Positions 53,740-62,926 of a DNA stretch of 64,000 nt are shown here, one piece after another; position 1 is the stretch's first letter, and every line of letters starts with the position of its first letter. The notes beneath the pieces were generated by a model. The model had not been told where the DNA came from and did not search any database. It saw nothing but the letters and a program-made list of their open reading frames with translations. The DNA is from Spongilla lacustris (Eukaryota; Porifera; Demospongiae; Spongillida; Spongillidae): positions 5,566,884 to 5,630,883 of the forward strand of contig OX442425.1 in the NCBI GenBank assembly GCA_949361645.1, written 5' to 3'. The translations under genes were made by a program, and so were the position numbers.

Positions 53740-55380
53740 TACATGACTTATAGATCCCAGAACTTTTCCGGTGGGTTTTTTGGTGTTATGGGCAGCGTGC
53801 CACTTTGTGGCACTCCATGGGTACTACTCTTGGGTTGGAGCAAGGAGTTCAGCAGGAGGTTCTCTCCTGTTCTCTCTAGTTCTGCATAAGCTTGTCCGGT
53901 CTATTGCAGTAGACAGTGAATGTTCCGAACGTTTGCTTAATATGTGGTACCTTGATGACGGTACTCTGGCAGGTCCCAAGGTTGCAGTGAAGCATGCTGT
54001 CCATCTTGTTCTGAATCAGCAATTTGGTCCCTCCTTGGGACTATATATCAATACAGCCAAGTGTGAACTCTTTTCTTGAGGTGACATGGAGGGCTTTCCA
54101 GCTGATATAAAGGTGTTTTGTGAGCGTAACTTTGAGATCCTGGGTGCTCAAATTGGGGATGCAATATTTTGAGCCAGATTCCTCCCTCAAAAGTGGGCCA
54201 AGGCATTCAAATTGCTGTCCCAGATGTCGGAGGTGGGTTCATTAGAACCTCAAATTGCACTCCTTCTCTTATGTCATTGTGCTACTTTTCGTAAGCTGGT
54301 CCATTTAGCTCGCTCCACTCCACCTGCTCTTGTGTCTGAAGGCCTAGCATTGTTTGATGCAGACGTTCGTTGTCACTTTGGTGATTGTGTTGCAATTGAT
54401 CCTTCTGACTCTGAGTGGCTTCAAGTGCAGTTGAGCCTCAGTAGGGGTGGTCTAAGCCTCCGTAGGTTGGATTTACATTGCTCGGCTGCTTATATGGCCT
54501 CAGGATTCAAAGCAGGTTGTTCAGCTCCACTGGATGAGTTCACCTTATAAGCTGTCACAGCTTGGTTCCACCTGCAAGTTCCATCTCTGAAGAGCCTCTT
54601 CTGGAGTCTTGTCTAAGTCAAAAACTTATTGTCCAGAATTGATTACTATTAATTTGACCAGCTGTGCCTCATGCATCTCCACCCCGGCCAGCCGTGATAG
54701 TCTACTATCAGTCGCATCATGTCATGCTTCCTCTTGGCTAGCCATAATTCCATCAAGGAGTCTTAATCTTAGTTTGGAGCAAGATGAGCTCCAGGTTACT
54801 TTAAAATGGTGGCTTGGGATGGACACATCATCACAGCTACATACATGTAGCCCTTACTGCCCTGACCACCAGCTGGATCCTCTTGGGCATCATGCCATGA
54901 TGTGCAAAGGGGATGGTGATGTGATTTTGCATCACAACAGCTTAAGGGATGTTTTTGCCCAGTTTTGTCACAGGGCGAGGCTGGGTGGTCAGCTTGAGGT
55001 AGGTCATGTGTATGGGGCTGAAAGTTCGCTCAGTAGGCCGGCAGACTTTCTAGTGCCCAACTGGATGATTGGGAAGCCAGCTACACATTGAATGAAGTGG
55101 GAGCCAGAAGTGGGTCAGCAGCTGGAAAGGCTGAAGTGCACAAGCACAATGCCAATGATCCCAAGTGCACAGAGTTGGGTTGGGTCTGCATACCCTTGGC
55201 AGTAGAGACCTATTGTTGTTGGGGTGTAGAATCTCAGGGTTCCATTTCTCGGCTGGCTGCCCATCTGGCTTTGCAGTTGCAGAGCAGCAAGTCAAATGCC
55301 ATTGCAAGCATCTACCAGAGACTGAACCTCTCCTTACTTCGCTGCGCTTTCCCTTTAATCAGTTGTTTAAGTTTAGATAT
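53740..55380 (+). pseudogene. RLE-type non-LTR retrotransposon copy G (RT palm to C-terminus)
   Basis: 5'-truncated in the RT: 'CYGQRATLWHSMGTTLG' at about 53,780, 'LLFSLVLHKLVRSI', 'MWYLDDGTLAGPK' at about 53,945 (catalytic DD intact) and 'YINTAKCELFS'. Then come 'LLKLSQ'-type linker, 'STPPALVSEGLALFDADVR', 'LKWWLGMDTSSQ', the CCHC 'CPYCPDHQLDPLGHHAMMC' at about 54,858-54,905 and 'RPADFLVPNWMIGKPAT'. About 30 codons of the nuclease core are deleted near 55,088. After that, 'KCTELGWVCIPLAVETYCCW' and 'IYQRLNLSLLR' complete the ORF. Stops at 54,080, 54,172 and 54,550 show decay. Ends in a TAA-rich tail (55,379-55,412). Confidence 0.78.
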
Positions 55381-55412
55381 AATAATAATGACTTTGAATA
55401 AATAATAATAAT

Positions 55413-55730
55413 AAATCTAGGAAGCACCAAGCCAATGACCCCAAATGCTCAGAGCTAGGATGCGTATGTGTCCCCCGTGGTTGTTGGAACCTATGGGGCT
55501 TGGGGAAAAGAAGCCACTGCCATCATCTCCTTAGTAACCCCCAGACTTGCCACTTTCATGTGCTGAGATCTATGGCCAGTTAAACCTCAAACTTGTCTGT
55601 GCCAATGCTACAGCTATCCTCTCTAGGATAGCTCCTCCACCTTAGAGCTGAATATTATATTTATGTGCTATAATTGTATAACCTGTATTGTAAACCTATT
55701 ATTGTGATTTTGACATGTATTATTATTATT
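55413..55730 (+). pseudogene. 5'-truncated RLE retrotransposon copy H
   Basis: Begins right after (AAT)n with 'RKHQANDPKCSELG' codons and continues 'ETYGAWGKEATA'-like sequence with a frameshift near 55,480. It is close in sequence to copy F (44,620-44,870), including its 3' flank ('cctctctaggatagctcctc'). It ends in ATT-rich sequence at about 55,717-55,730. Confidence 0.7.
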
Positions 55731-55749
55731 TACACATGGGTGCAATCTC

Positions 55750-56255
55750 TTAAGCAGCATTGGCCCTCACTAGATGGAGATTGAGTCTGCCATAGATGTC
55801 TCTAAGTACAGCCGACTTGGGCTTGCATGTAAGAGTGGCAAGCCGAGAAGCCAGCCATGAGAAGGCTTCAACAGCTTCATTTCCCCATGCACCATAAGTC
55901 TCTGCTACCAGGGGAACACACAACCAGCCGAGTTCTTTGCATTTTGCATCATTGAACCTGTGCTTTCTGCCTTCAGTGGCTAGGGCAGCTGATCCTGCAG
56001 ACACTCCCGCTTTCATAAAGTATGTGTGTTAAGTGGAGAGGTTACAGAAATATCAAAGGCAGCTGTCGTACCTGTTGTCCAGTTAGTCAACAGAAGGTCA
56101 GCAGGATGGGTGTGGCTATGATCGGCTGTGAGGTCATTGCCAGCCTCCACTTGGATGCCAAGATGGGCCATCAATTCCACGCTTACAAGTGATGGCATGA
56201 TGTCCAAGGGGGTCAAGGGCCTTGTCAGGGCAAAGTGCACACTGGATGTATTCAT
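55750..56255 (-). pseudogene. 5'-truncated RLE retrotransposon copy I, minus strand
   Basis: Reading from (AAT)n at about 56,258-56,295 on the minus strand: 'CALCPDKALDPLGHHAITC' (CCHC, partly in a neighbouring frame), 'HPADLLLTNWTTGTTAAFDI', 'SVTSPLN', then after a frameshift at about 56,016 'GVSAGSAALATEGRKH', 'KCKELGWLCVPLVAETYGAW' and 'IYGRLNLHLVRANAA', stop at 55,750. It ends in ATT-rich sequence. Opposite orientation to copies G and H next to it, yet also bounded by TAA-type tracts. Confidence 0.75.
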
Positions 56256-56300
56256 AATTGTAAAAATAATAATATAATAATAATAGTAATAATGAACACA
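56256..56300. repeat. (AAT)n tract at the 5' border of copy I
   Basis: 'aataataatataataataatagtaataat'-type sequence on the plus strand, directly joined to the first codons of the truncated copy. Confidence 0.8.
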
Positions 56301-57524
56301 AATCAGTGATTACTTGCACTGTTCTATGTTTGTTGCTGGTAAGTGTGTGCAGTCCAGGAAGATGCTGTCTGGGCTGGTGGATGTGGCTGTACTCGATCTC
56401 CAAGTAGCAGTTACCTTTTTGCGCATGTACATGTGTGGCTTCTGCAAGATGAGCAAGGCTCACCCCACCCGGCCTGGCCTCAGACATTCTGAGGTCATTT
56501 GACGAGCTCCAACAGTGCTTTGCAATGCACAGCCATTGAAGTTCCCAATGGGTAATTGGAATTTTGGTGTCTAGGTTTTTGCTCTGTCTCACTTCATGCT
56601 GCTGCTGCTGCTTTCATTGCATACCTATCATCCTGCGGCTTTGGCAGTGCTGACAGTATCCATCTTCAGCAAGCATTTGGATGTGAAGTTTAAGCTACAT
56701 TTTTCTTTCAAAATAAAACACTAATACACCATTTGTTGATTCATGACATCAGCTGACGGTCTCCTACCCAGAGCATTTTATCAAGCGTATGTATATATAC
56801 ATAATTATAATAATTATATATATTATACGTATCTATAGCTAACCTTGCAAATCACATGGGAAAAGTTCATTTGCAATCTTGATATATGCTAGCCTGTGTT
56901 TGTGCATAGGTTTGTGAGGCTTCTAGAGTGAAATGGCGATGTGGTCTAGGGTTTGATGATGGGCACACACTGACATTTTAGCATCCCTGGGAAGGCGTAT
57001 GCACTTCCAAGACAGATTGACAGCAGCCAAACAGGATTGTAGAAGAATGCTCCAATGGCTTCATGCATATGCATGCCCTCATTACACATTTACCGCTTAT
57101 ACGTCCGATGTTTCAATGTTCACACGTCCATTGTAATGTCAGCTATGGATACAGATGGTATTTGTACATCATTCACTATGCTCTCCCCAGGAAAGTCCTC
57201 ATAATCTTACTCTCCAATGATTGCATCATCTGAAACAGGTGCATCAGTTATAAAGGAATCATCCCTGTCTACTGCACTGTCTCTCTCGGATGTGCTGCCA
57301 TCGTCCGTGTCGTTCATAATAGCCTCCTTCCACAAGACTGCATCATGTAAAGCTGTAGTTTATGTGACTCATAGGAAAAGGGAAAATGCATAGGGTGCAA
57401 ATCAAATGTAGTTGAGAAGAATGTATAGTGGAGGACTATACATAGGTCCAATGGACACTCATGCACGTGACCAAAATCAATGAATATTAAATTTGGTTGG
57501 CAAATTTATTGTCCGTGCCTAAGA
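56301..57524. other. Spacer; possible acidic exon relic on minus strand at 57,190-57,345
   Basis: On the minus strand 57,345-57,190 reads 'LHDAVLWKEAIMNDTDDGST', then Ser/Asp-rich codons with one stop, similar in composition to acidic heads of transposon proteins. The remainder shows no gene. 56,790-56,830 is a (TA)-rich tract. Confidence 0.25.
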
Positions 57525-57745
57525 AATGGTTGTTAGTTGCTGTGCGATTGGTTGTAGAAGTCGCCATGGTGAACGTTCTAGCCTTGGATTTTATCGTTTT
57601 ACATCTAAGAATCACCCCTGACAACAGAAATGGATAAAAGGTAGAACTGGTTGGCCGTAGCAGACCGTGGCGTATGGTCGGGCTACGCCCAACTACTGGA
57701 TGCGCATAGTTCACTCGCGGATCTGTGGTGACTATATATTGTATC
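57525..57745 (+). pseudogene. THAP-type zinc finger relic
   Basis: Plus-strand codons from the ATG at about 57,526 read 'MVVSCCAIGCRSRHGE', 'LGFYRFTSKNHP', a stop, 'QQKWIKGRTGW', then another stop, and later 'HSRICGDYILY'. The order Cys-x4-Cys...FYRF...W...'ICxDHF' is the C2CH THAP DNA-binding domain found in host factors and P-type transposases. Here the final His is Tyr. Two stops interrupt it, and the segment between them ('gtcgggctacgcccaactact') resembles the palindromic MITE at 31,665. No downstream exons were recognised. Confidence 0.5.
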
Positions 57746-59736
57746 TGGTATGTATGTGTCATTCCCATGTGGGATCGAGCGCTTCAGATTCACTGTGTCA
57801 GTTTACGCTCAGGAAAACCTACCAGTAAACATCCGTCGGGTCCCCAGACCCAGCAATGATGTAGACTTCGTCCTGACTGTGTTCTCGTTTAGGAAGCAAG
57901 AAAGATTAAACACTGACCCAGCCATGCATGTGCAGTGACCAGAAAGAATAGAACCGTCAGGTCTGGCTTAGCTATCATCCAAGCTTCGCGTCACCGTGCA
58001 ACATCAGCCAGGTGAGAGCTGGCTAGGGCTTTGACAGTTTGACCCCTATACCAGTGATACCACGCAGTACGAATGCCATTACGTAGACAGAAGACTCGAA
58101 GAAATTGTAGGCTTCGAGCTGCTGGCATGAAAGCAGCTGCTCCTGGGTATACGTGCCTGTTCTTTAATGAAAAATATGCCCATACTCTTTCCTAGTTCAT
58201 TTGTTGGGCACCAGGCTAACTCTTTCCGTGGCCACAACGACATATCGCGATGGCTGTTAGATTCAAGTATGGGACACAACCTAACTGTAGACCAACAGGT
58301 TCCAATTTCTGCTTGTAACGACTTCGGCAGCCAGATTTTAGTACGCCGTCCATTAGCATATGTACACACTTGCCAACCAAATTAATAAAACATGAGTATC
58401 ACGTGATCCGCTGGACCTATGTATAGAGATGAGAAAAGGGGAGAAAGCTAGCTAGGATGAAGAGGGAGATTGGAGGGAAGGTAAGAGTTAGGTCCACGAG
58501 GAAATAGGGAAAGTAGGCAGGTAAGGGCAGTAGCAGGAGGTCAGACTCAAAGGTTGGGAGCTTAGCAGGGAGCTCCCTTGTAAGCAAGACCTCCCCTCCA
58601 CCTTGAAGTGTTGCTTATATAAACTGTGGCATGCCCTCTTATCATGCGGCAGTCACAGAGGTGCATCAGGATACCACCATTGAAGCTTCTAGAAAAACCG
58701 CACACACCCCACATACACCACATATACACACAAAGCCTATAATGGTGATATTTCGTTAAATCATTACGGCGTAAGGTCCACCCCCTCCAAACAGATGCAT
58801 AAATTCTACCTCTTCCCCCACAACTGCTTCATGTAAATTTGTAGCTTATGTAATTTGGACACAAGGACATAGGGCATAAAAAGAAAAGGAAGTAAAGATG
58901 AGAACGAAAGGATGAGGAGCAACACAATACATGCAGGCGCTCTCCTGTCGGTTAATTATTAATGCATTATGAATCTTGTAGTTGCAAGAGGATAGTTTTC
59001 TATACTTGCAATCCTTTTCTTCATATTGTATTGTTCTTAACCTTCGGTAGGAAACGCTTGGTACATGCAGTCATTGAACTTCAGCTTCGCTAAGAATCGA
59101 TTTACAGCGTAAAGTGGGGACGAGGAAGTAAGCAAAGTTGCAATAGGCCTAGTGCAATTATTTACTCCTATAATATTCACGTTGACAACAATGCATGGAG
59201 GACCGTTTAGAAGCTTTTTTTAGATACGATGTACCCTATATTACGCATACATGTAAGAGGCTCAATCTAATGAGCTTAAATGATGCTACAGCATTGGCGT
59301 TATAACGACATAACGTAATGGGCTACGCCCTTCTCTGTGGATATGGGTGGAGCTTTACGGTTATTATTGAAGTCCAATTCCATTCCGGTGTCGTAGTATA
59401 TATTGTCCCCCCTTATATTGTCCCCCCGTACAATATAACCTAGGCAGTGAAACTGTCCCCCCACCCGGACACTATAACCTAGGCTATATTGTCCCCCCGC
59501 CTTTATATAAACACTCGCCATTAGTTTAGTGTCCCATGCATGTAAAAATGGTATACGCATGCAGTGGCTTCGCATTGAAGTATATAGCCGCACTTGTTTC
59601 GCCATAAATAAATAAGTTAAAATTATAATAATATACTGCAAGGATATATTATATACTGCAAGGATATAATACTGCAAGCAGTGTAAGGATACATATGAAA
59701 TATATGATATGAGATGAAGACAAGTACAAGTGGTTT
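57746..59736. other. Spacer; short CCCCCC-containing repeat at about 59,398-59,510
   Basis: No gene supported; the frames at 57,750-58,385 have no recognisable motif. 58,430-58,620 is purine-rich. At 59,398-59,510 'tatattgtcccccc' occurs three times in full or nearly so, and 'ataacctaggc' twice, in a small inverted and direct repeat cluster. Confidence 0.35.
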
Positions 59737-59778
59737 TGTAGTTTGTGTGCATAACATGCATGTTATGCGCACAAACTA
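59737..59778. repeat. 42-bp palindrome
   Basis: 'gtagtttgtgtgcataacat' is followed by 'gc' and its inverted partner 'atgttatgcgcacaaactac', with one mismatch and almost no loop. Probably a very short MITE or a cruciform-forming site. Confidence 0.75.
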
Positions 59779-59945
59779 CATTTTTTTCAACTACACTGTG
59801 CTTGATATGTTTTCACACTCCTTATGGAACCATTTTTCACATCCATCACATTGAACCATCCAGTCATTTAATTACGTCAACTTCTACTGTAGAAATAGGT
59901 CGTGCTATTTTCATTTGTTGTGTGCTACTAGGGAAGATTTCCTTC

Positions 59946-60480
59946 CTACCATTCACAAAGAAGTCTAGCAAATGCTTTCTCGTACTTTCTTAATTGTATC
60001 CCATAGATGTTGGACACTCCACACAATGTAGTGGCAAATGCCACTGAATGCAAACACACCACAGTGAGTAGAACCTTTTTGCCTTTGAACACGCATGCAT
60101 AAACCTCAGAATGACTTGCTTTAGTGGAGTACAGACCAGTGATGTTATTTGTTCCTTCAATTGCTCTGGTGAGTTGGTCCTTTCCCCTCATGCTGTCAAA
60201 AATGTTTACTATATACTCCAGGCTCACATCCAAGTTAACCAATAATTGTTGGGAGGATTTGTACGAATTCCTGTTATTCCACACTAAAGGCTAACAGTAC
60301 TTCAGACCACAAACTGATGTATTTATAAACATTTTGGAGAAGCTTCTGTCCAGCATTAATATTGCTATCTGTAATCTATTTGCCACCAACCAGTGCTTCA
60401 TTTTCATAATAAGCTCAGGTATATGCACGGTATCCACATTGTCCTTTGAATCATCTATTACATCTGCACCAAATTAATTT
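59946..60480 (-). CDS. Unrecognised minus-strand frames, possible exons
   Basis: One frame (60,284-59,946, 112 codons) and a separate stretch (about 60,470-60,300: 'DDSKDNVDTVHIPELIMKMK') are open on the minus strand. They are separated by stops. No known motif is visible, and they run towards the assembly gap at 60,513. They could be exons of one gene whose other parts lie in or beyond the gap, or chance frames. Confidence 0.2.
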
Positions 60481-60512
60481 GTGACATGCATTCATACTCA
60501 TGCCTGGCAATA

Positions 60513-60712
60513 NNNNNNNNNNNNNNNNNNNNNNNNNNNNNNNNNNNNNNNNNNNNNNNNNNNNNNNNNNNNNNNNNNNNNNNNNNNNNNNNNNNNNNNN
60601 NNNNNNNNNNNNNNNNNNNNNNNNNNNNNNNNNNNNNNNNNNNNNNNNNNNNNNNNNNNNNNNNNNNNNNNNNNNNNNNNNNNNNNNNNNNNNNNNNNNN
60701 NNNNNNNNNNNN
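60513..60712. other. Assembly gap (200 N)
   Basis: Exactly 200 N, a placeholder length, so the true size is unknown. It abuts the minisatellite at 60,713, which probably caused the break. Confidence 0.99.
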
Positions 60713-61530
60713 TCCCCCCACACACAGTAACCTCTTTCCCCCCACACACAGTAACCTTTTCCCCCCACACAGTAAACTCTTTCCCCCCACACACAGTAAC
60801 CTCTTTCCCCCCACACACAGTAACCTCATTCCCCCCCCACACACAGTAACCTCTTTCCCCCCACACACAGTAACCTCTTTCCCCCCACACACAGTAACCT
60901 TTTCCCCCCACACACAGTAACCTTTTCCCCCCACACAGTAAACTCTTTCCCCCCACACACAGTAACCTCTTTCCCCCCACACACAGTAACCTCATTCCCC
61001 CCCACACACAGTAACCTCATTCCCCCCCACACACAGTAACCTCTTTCCCCACACACAGTAAATTTTCCCCCCACACACAGTAACCTCTTTCCCCCCCCAC
61101 ACACAGTAACCTCTTTCCCCCCACACACAGTAACCTCTTTCCCCCCACACACAGTAACCTCTTTCCCCCCACACACAGTAACCTCTTTCCCCCCACACAC
61201 AGTAACCTCTTTCCCCCCACACACAGTAACCTCTTTCCCCCCCACACACAGTAACCTCTTTCCCCCCACACACAGTAACCTCTTTCCCCCTCACACAGTA
61301 ACCTCTTTCCCCCCACACACAGTAACCTCTTTCCCCCCACACACAGTAACCTCTTTCCCCCCACACACAGTAACCTTTCCCCCCACACACAGTAAACTCT
61401 TTGCCCCCCCACACACAGTAACCTCTTTCCCCCCCACATACAGTAACCTCTTTCCCCACATACAGTAAACTCTTTCCCCCCACACACAGTAAACTCTTTC
61501 CCCCCCCACACACAATATCCTCATCCCCCC
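60713..61530. repeat. Minisatellite, about 34 units of 'ccccccacacacagtaacct'
   Basis: A unit of about 24 bp (tttCCCCCCACACACAGTAACCTC) with small variants: 5-8 C, ACAC lost or gained, AAACTC for AACCTC. The array starts at the gap and decays after about 61,500. Scattered degenerate units continue at 61,850-61,960. The other strand has regularly spaced G runs. Open frames across it are repeat artefacts. Confidence 0.95.
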
Positions 61531-61554
61531 ACACAACACAGCAGGCATGTATTC

Positions 61555-61860
61555 ATAGAAGTTTCAGCGTTGCCTGGAAACTTGCCCCCCTTCCAAAATT
61601 AATTTTAATATCTAAGTGCACGTATTTGGTGAGACACAACCCTCACCCCCTTGCCGGTCAGCCCCGGCTTTGGGGGCAGGGACGGCCGCTGCCGCCCCTC
61701 CCATGGCATATGAAATGCCGCCACCCTTGCAACCCCCCCCCCCCCTAGTTTTCGTATAGACTGAAACCCCCCCCCCCCGCCTCCCAGCTCATATATCAAT
61801 TAATGTACAAAGTTGGAACCCCTCCCCCTCTGAAATCCTGGATACGCCCCTGCACAGTAA
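61555..61860. mobile_element. Degenerate hAT-like MITE remnant inside the minisatellite
   Basis: Ends on the right with 'cctggatacgcccctgca', a common end of GC-rich hAT-type MITEs ('caggggcgtatccagg' inverted). The interior is rich in C runs (61,735-61,748 and 61,768-61,780). Minisatellite-like 'cacagtaatctcat' continues just beyond, so it seems to have inserted into the array. The left end is unclear. Confidence 0.4.
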
Positions 61861-62049
61861 TCTCATCCCCACACACCCTCAGAGAAAACTCTTTCCCACA
61901 CAGTAACCTCTCTTTCGCACACACACCTAACCTCACCCCAAACACCCACACAGCAGCAGCTACCCCATATGTACATGTACATGTATGTATACATGCATCG
62001 CGTGATGCACTAGCAGTTACACATGTTCATCACAGGAAAAAATGTTGCC

Positions 62050-62770
62050 GTACCAATATTGGGAAATCATGTTTTCCCACCCCATAATGCATTCCAAACT
62101 CGGGATTGTACAGAATTTCCCAACCTACGGAAAAGAAAAGTTTCACATCACAATGACTAATTCGTGCAAGTGTGACTCACATTACTTTATGAATGGTTTC
62201 AGTAAGGATTCAAAACCAGTATGCTGTTTGGGGCAGTCCTAAAGATGGATGATTTAATCTCATCTTGGAAAACATGTGATCCAATATTGGAACAATAAAG
62301 CTTGACCTTGGGAAAGTAGTTTACAATATTGGAATACGTTATCCCAATGATGTATTAGCTAGGCCGGAATTTATTTACAATAATGGGAACTGAATATCCT
62401 GTATTGGGATTTATAAACAGAACTGTGCTTCCCGATCATTAATCCAAAGATGGAATATTTAATTTCTACCCGTATATCCAAGATTGAGATTTTAAAATCA
62501 TACTGTGTTTCTAAGTTGAATGAATATATGTAATATAATATTGGGATGTATAAGCAATTAATATTGTATAATTTTTTGCAATGAATACCCAAAGTGGGGA
62601 ATTGGATATCCAATATTGGGATGTGTTGGGATTTTAAAAACTATATTGTATTTTTGGAAAACATTAATCTTAATATAAGCTGGAATGCATATATACAACA
62701 TCAACTGGATATCCTAAATTGAATGTATGAAATAGTGCTGTGTTTCATTTGCCAATCTTGGAGTGAAACC
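62050..62770. repeat. Cluster of CCAATATTGG palindromes next to the DUF4218-type transposase
   Basis: The exact palindrome CCAATATTGG occurs at 62,053-62,062, 62,281-62,290 and 62,610-62,619. Near matches lie at about 62,323, 62,401, 62,536, 62,636 and 62,751, often extended as 'atatccaatattgggat'. They occupy the 3' non-coding side of the transposase. Multiple short subterminal motifs bound by element proteins are typical of CACTA/EnSpm transposons, so these may be its binding sites. Confidence 0.6.
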
Positions 62771-62926
62771 ATTAATTATAAATGCTGCAACTTATATTTT
62801 TCTATGTCAAAACGGATACCCTGACAAAAAAACTAAATTGAAAACTTAATGTGTGGTAGGTGTGATAAAGTTTTTTTATTGCTGACAAATAAACTGCATT
62901 TAACTCGGTATTTTGAATATTCAAAT

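Noticed and set aside
60451..61007. Long frames crossing the N gap
   Set aside because: Unknown bases were read as open codons; there is no sequence evidence.
60713..61530. CRISPR-like or coding array (long Cys/Gly/Val frames)
   Set aside because: A plain 24-bp minisatellite; repeats are contiguous and frames follow the repeat.
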